Assembly (NCBI GenBank): GCA_030152225.1
Contig: JASLHL010000086.1
Span: 1-5,650, forward strand
DNA length: 5,650 bases
DNA from: Flavobacterium sp.
GTDB taxonomy: Bacteria; Bacteroidota; Bacteroidia; Flavobacteriales; Flavobacteriaceae
Reading direction: 5' to 3'
A program made the position numbers and the translations under genes. How positions within the stretch are numbered: position 1 is the stretch's first letter; every line of letters starts with the position of its first letter. Shown here in pieces: positions 5,280-5,650 of this stretch. The notes under the pieces are model-generated. The model was given only the letters and a program-made list of their open reading frames with translations, was not told the origin of the DNA and did not search any database.

Positions 5280-5382
5280 GTGGGGAATGGAGAGAGGGAA
5301 AAGGGTGTACATTCCTGCTATAGGTTGACTCTAACAATCCATTTTCTTTTACAAGTCAATGTGTAACAAATCTAAAAACAAC

Positions 5383-5650
5383 TTATTTTTTGACTTTAAA
5401 GGTTAAAACAAAGTAGCTACCAATCGAAATAGGTAATACAATATTTAATAGCCAAATCAAGGTTGCAACTAAGGCAACCACCCATTGATTGACATCTAAA
5501 GCCGTAAAGATAAACATGGCAATACTTCCCTTTACTGCAAATTCTAAAAACTGAAAATTAGGTAAAGACGAAGCTAAAAGGTAAATAGCAGATACGGCGC
5601 ATAGTAAATCAAAGTAAGGGATATCTACGCCAAATAAATAGTATAGAATG
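5383..5650 (-). CDS. C-terminal part of a lysylphosphatidylglycerol-synthase-type membrane protein
   Basis: The minus strand is open from the right edge to TAA at 5385-5383, giving the last 88 residues; the start lies beyond 5650. The fragment is membrane-spanning. It contains a loop then helix reading YLLASSLPNFQFLEFAVKGS, then SIAMFIFTALDV, then VVALVATLIWLLNIVLPISI and a final GSYFVLTFKVKK. The 'LASSLP...EFAVKGS...F' motif and the closing 'NIVLPI-GSY-F' are typical of the flippase-like/LPG synthase transmembrane family (YbhN/UPF0104 type) in Flavobacteriaceae. Such proteins are multi-pass inner-membrane proteins linked to lipid or glycolipid handling, but the specific substrate is unknown. 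It converges on the small lipoprotein gene across a gap of about 100 bp that holds no clear terminator. Confidence 0.75.
   Translation of the reverse strand, partial: ILYYLFGVDIPYFDLLCAVSAIYLLASSLPNFQFLEFAVKGSIAMFIFTALDVNQWVVALVATLIWLLNIVLPISIGSYFVLTFKVKK

Noticed and set aside
5284..5315. GGAATG/CATTCC inverted repeat as a terminator
   Set aside because: It is only 6 bp with a 20-base loop and no T tract.

Overview
The window looks like chromosomal DNA from a low-GC member of the Bacteroidota, most likely a Flavobacteriaceae-type organism. Three lipoproteins carry Bacteroidota-style lipoboxes followed by acidic or Ser/Asp-rich tethers. The leaders are A-rich and lack Shine-Dalgarno sites. 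The best promoter has the Bacteroidota form TTTG-N18-TAnnTTTG. The families present (DUF4465 lipoprotein, DUF456 membrane protein, a lysylphosphatidylglycerol-synthase-type membrane protein) are common in that group. Species cannot be fixed from the sequence alone.

Layout. Positions 1-1219 hold a PKD-like/DUF4465 surface lipoprotein gene that starts directly on a tetranucleotide repeat (TAAA x8) and ends in a strong hairpin terminator. Positions 1220-1944 contain no intact gene: first a frame-broken remnant resembling the cyclic-nucleotide-binding domain of a Crp/Fnr regulator, then a very AT-rich stretch, a good promoter, and a second short decayed reading frame. Positions 1945-2071 are a dense leader of simple repeats (six 8-bp units, three 9-bp units, then a roughly 23-bp duplication). 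This leads into the most unusual gene, a 265-aa predicted lipoprotein (2072-2869) whose C-terminal 60 residues are a Trp-rich then Gly-zipper hydrophobic segment bounded by two cysteines, resembling a pore-forming bacteriocin. Positions 2870-3377 hold a possible short non-coding transcript with promoter and terminator, and a frame-broken small basic ORF.

From 3378 to the end the sequence looks like ordinary housekeeping DNA: an EamA/DMT-family transporter, a DUF456 membrane protein converging on it with a 9-bp overlap, a divergent small lipoprotein with a TonB-like C-terminal tail, and the C-terminal end of a flippase-like/LPG-synthase-type integral membrane protein on the minus strand that runs off the window.

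I see no single operon or named system joining these genes. The left half (to about 3330) reads as an accessory, decaying, repeat-rich region. Its two surface lipoprotein genes both begin on repeats that could slip, so variable expression of surface proteins is the most interesting hypothesis. The bacteriocin-like lipoprotein is the best candidate for something undescribed.
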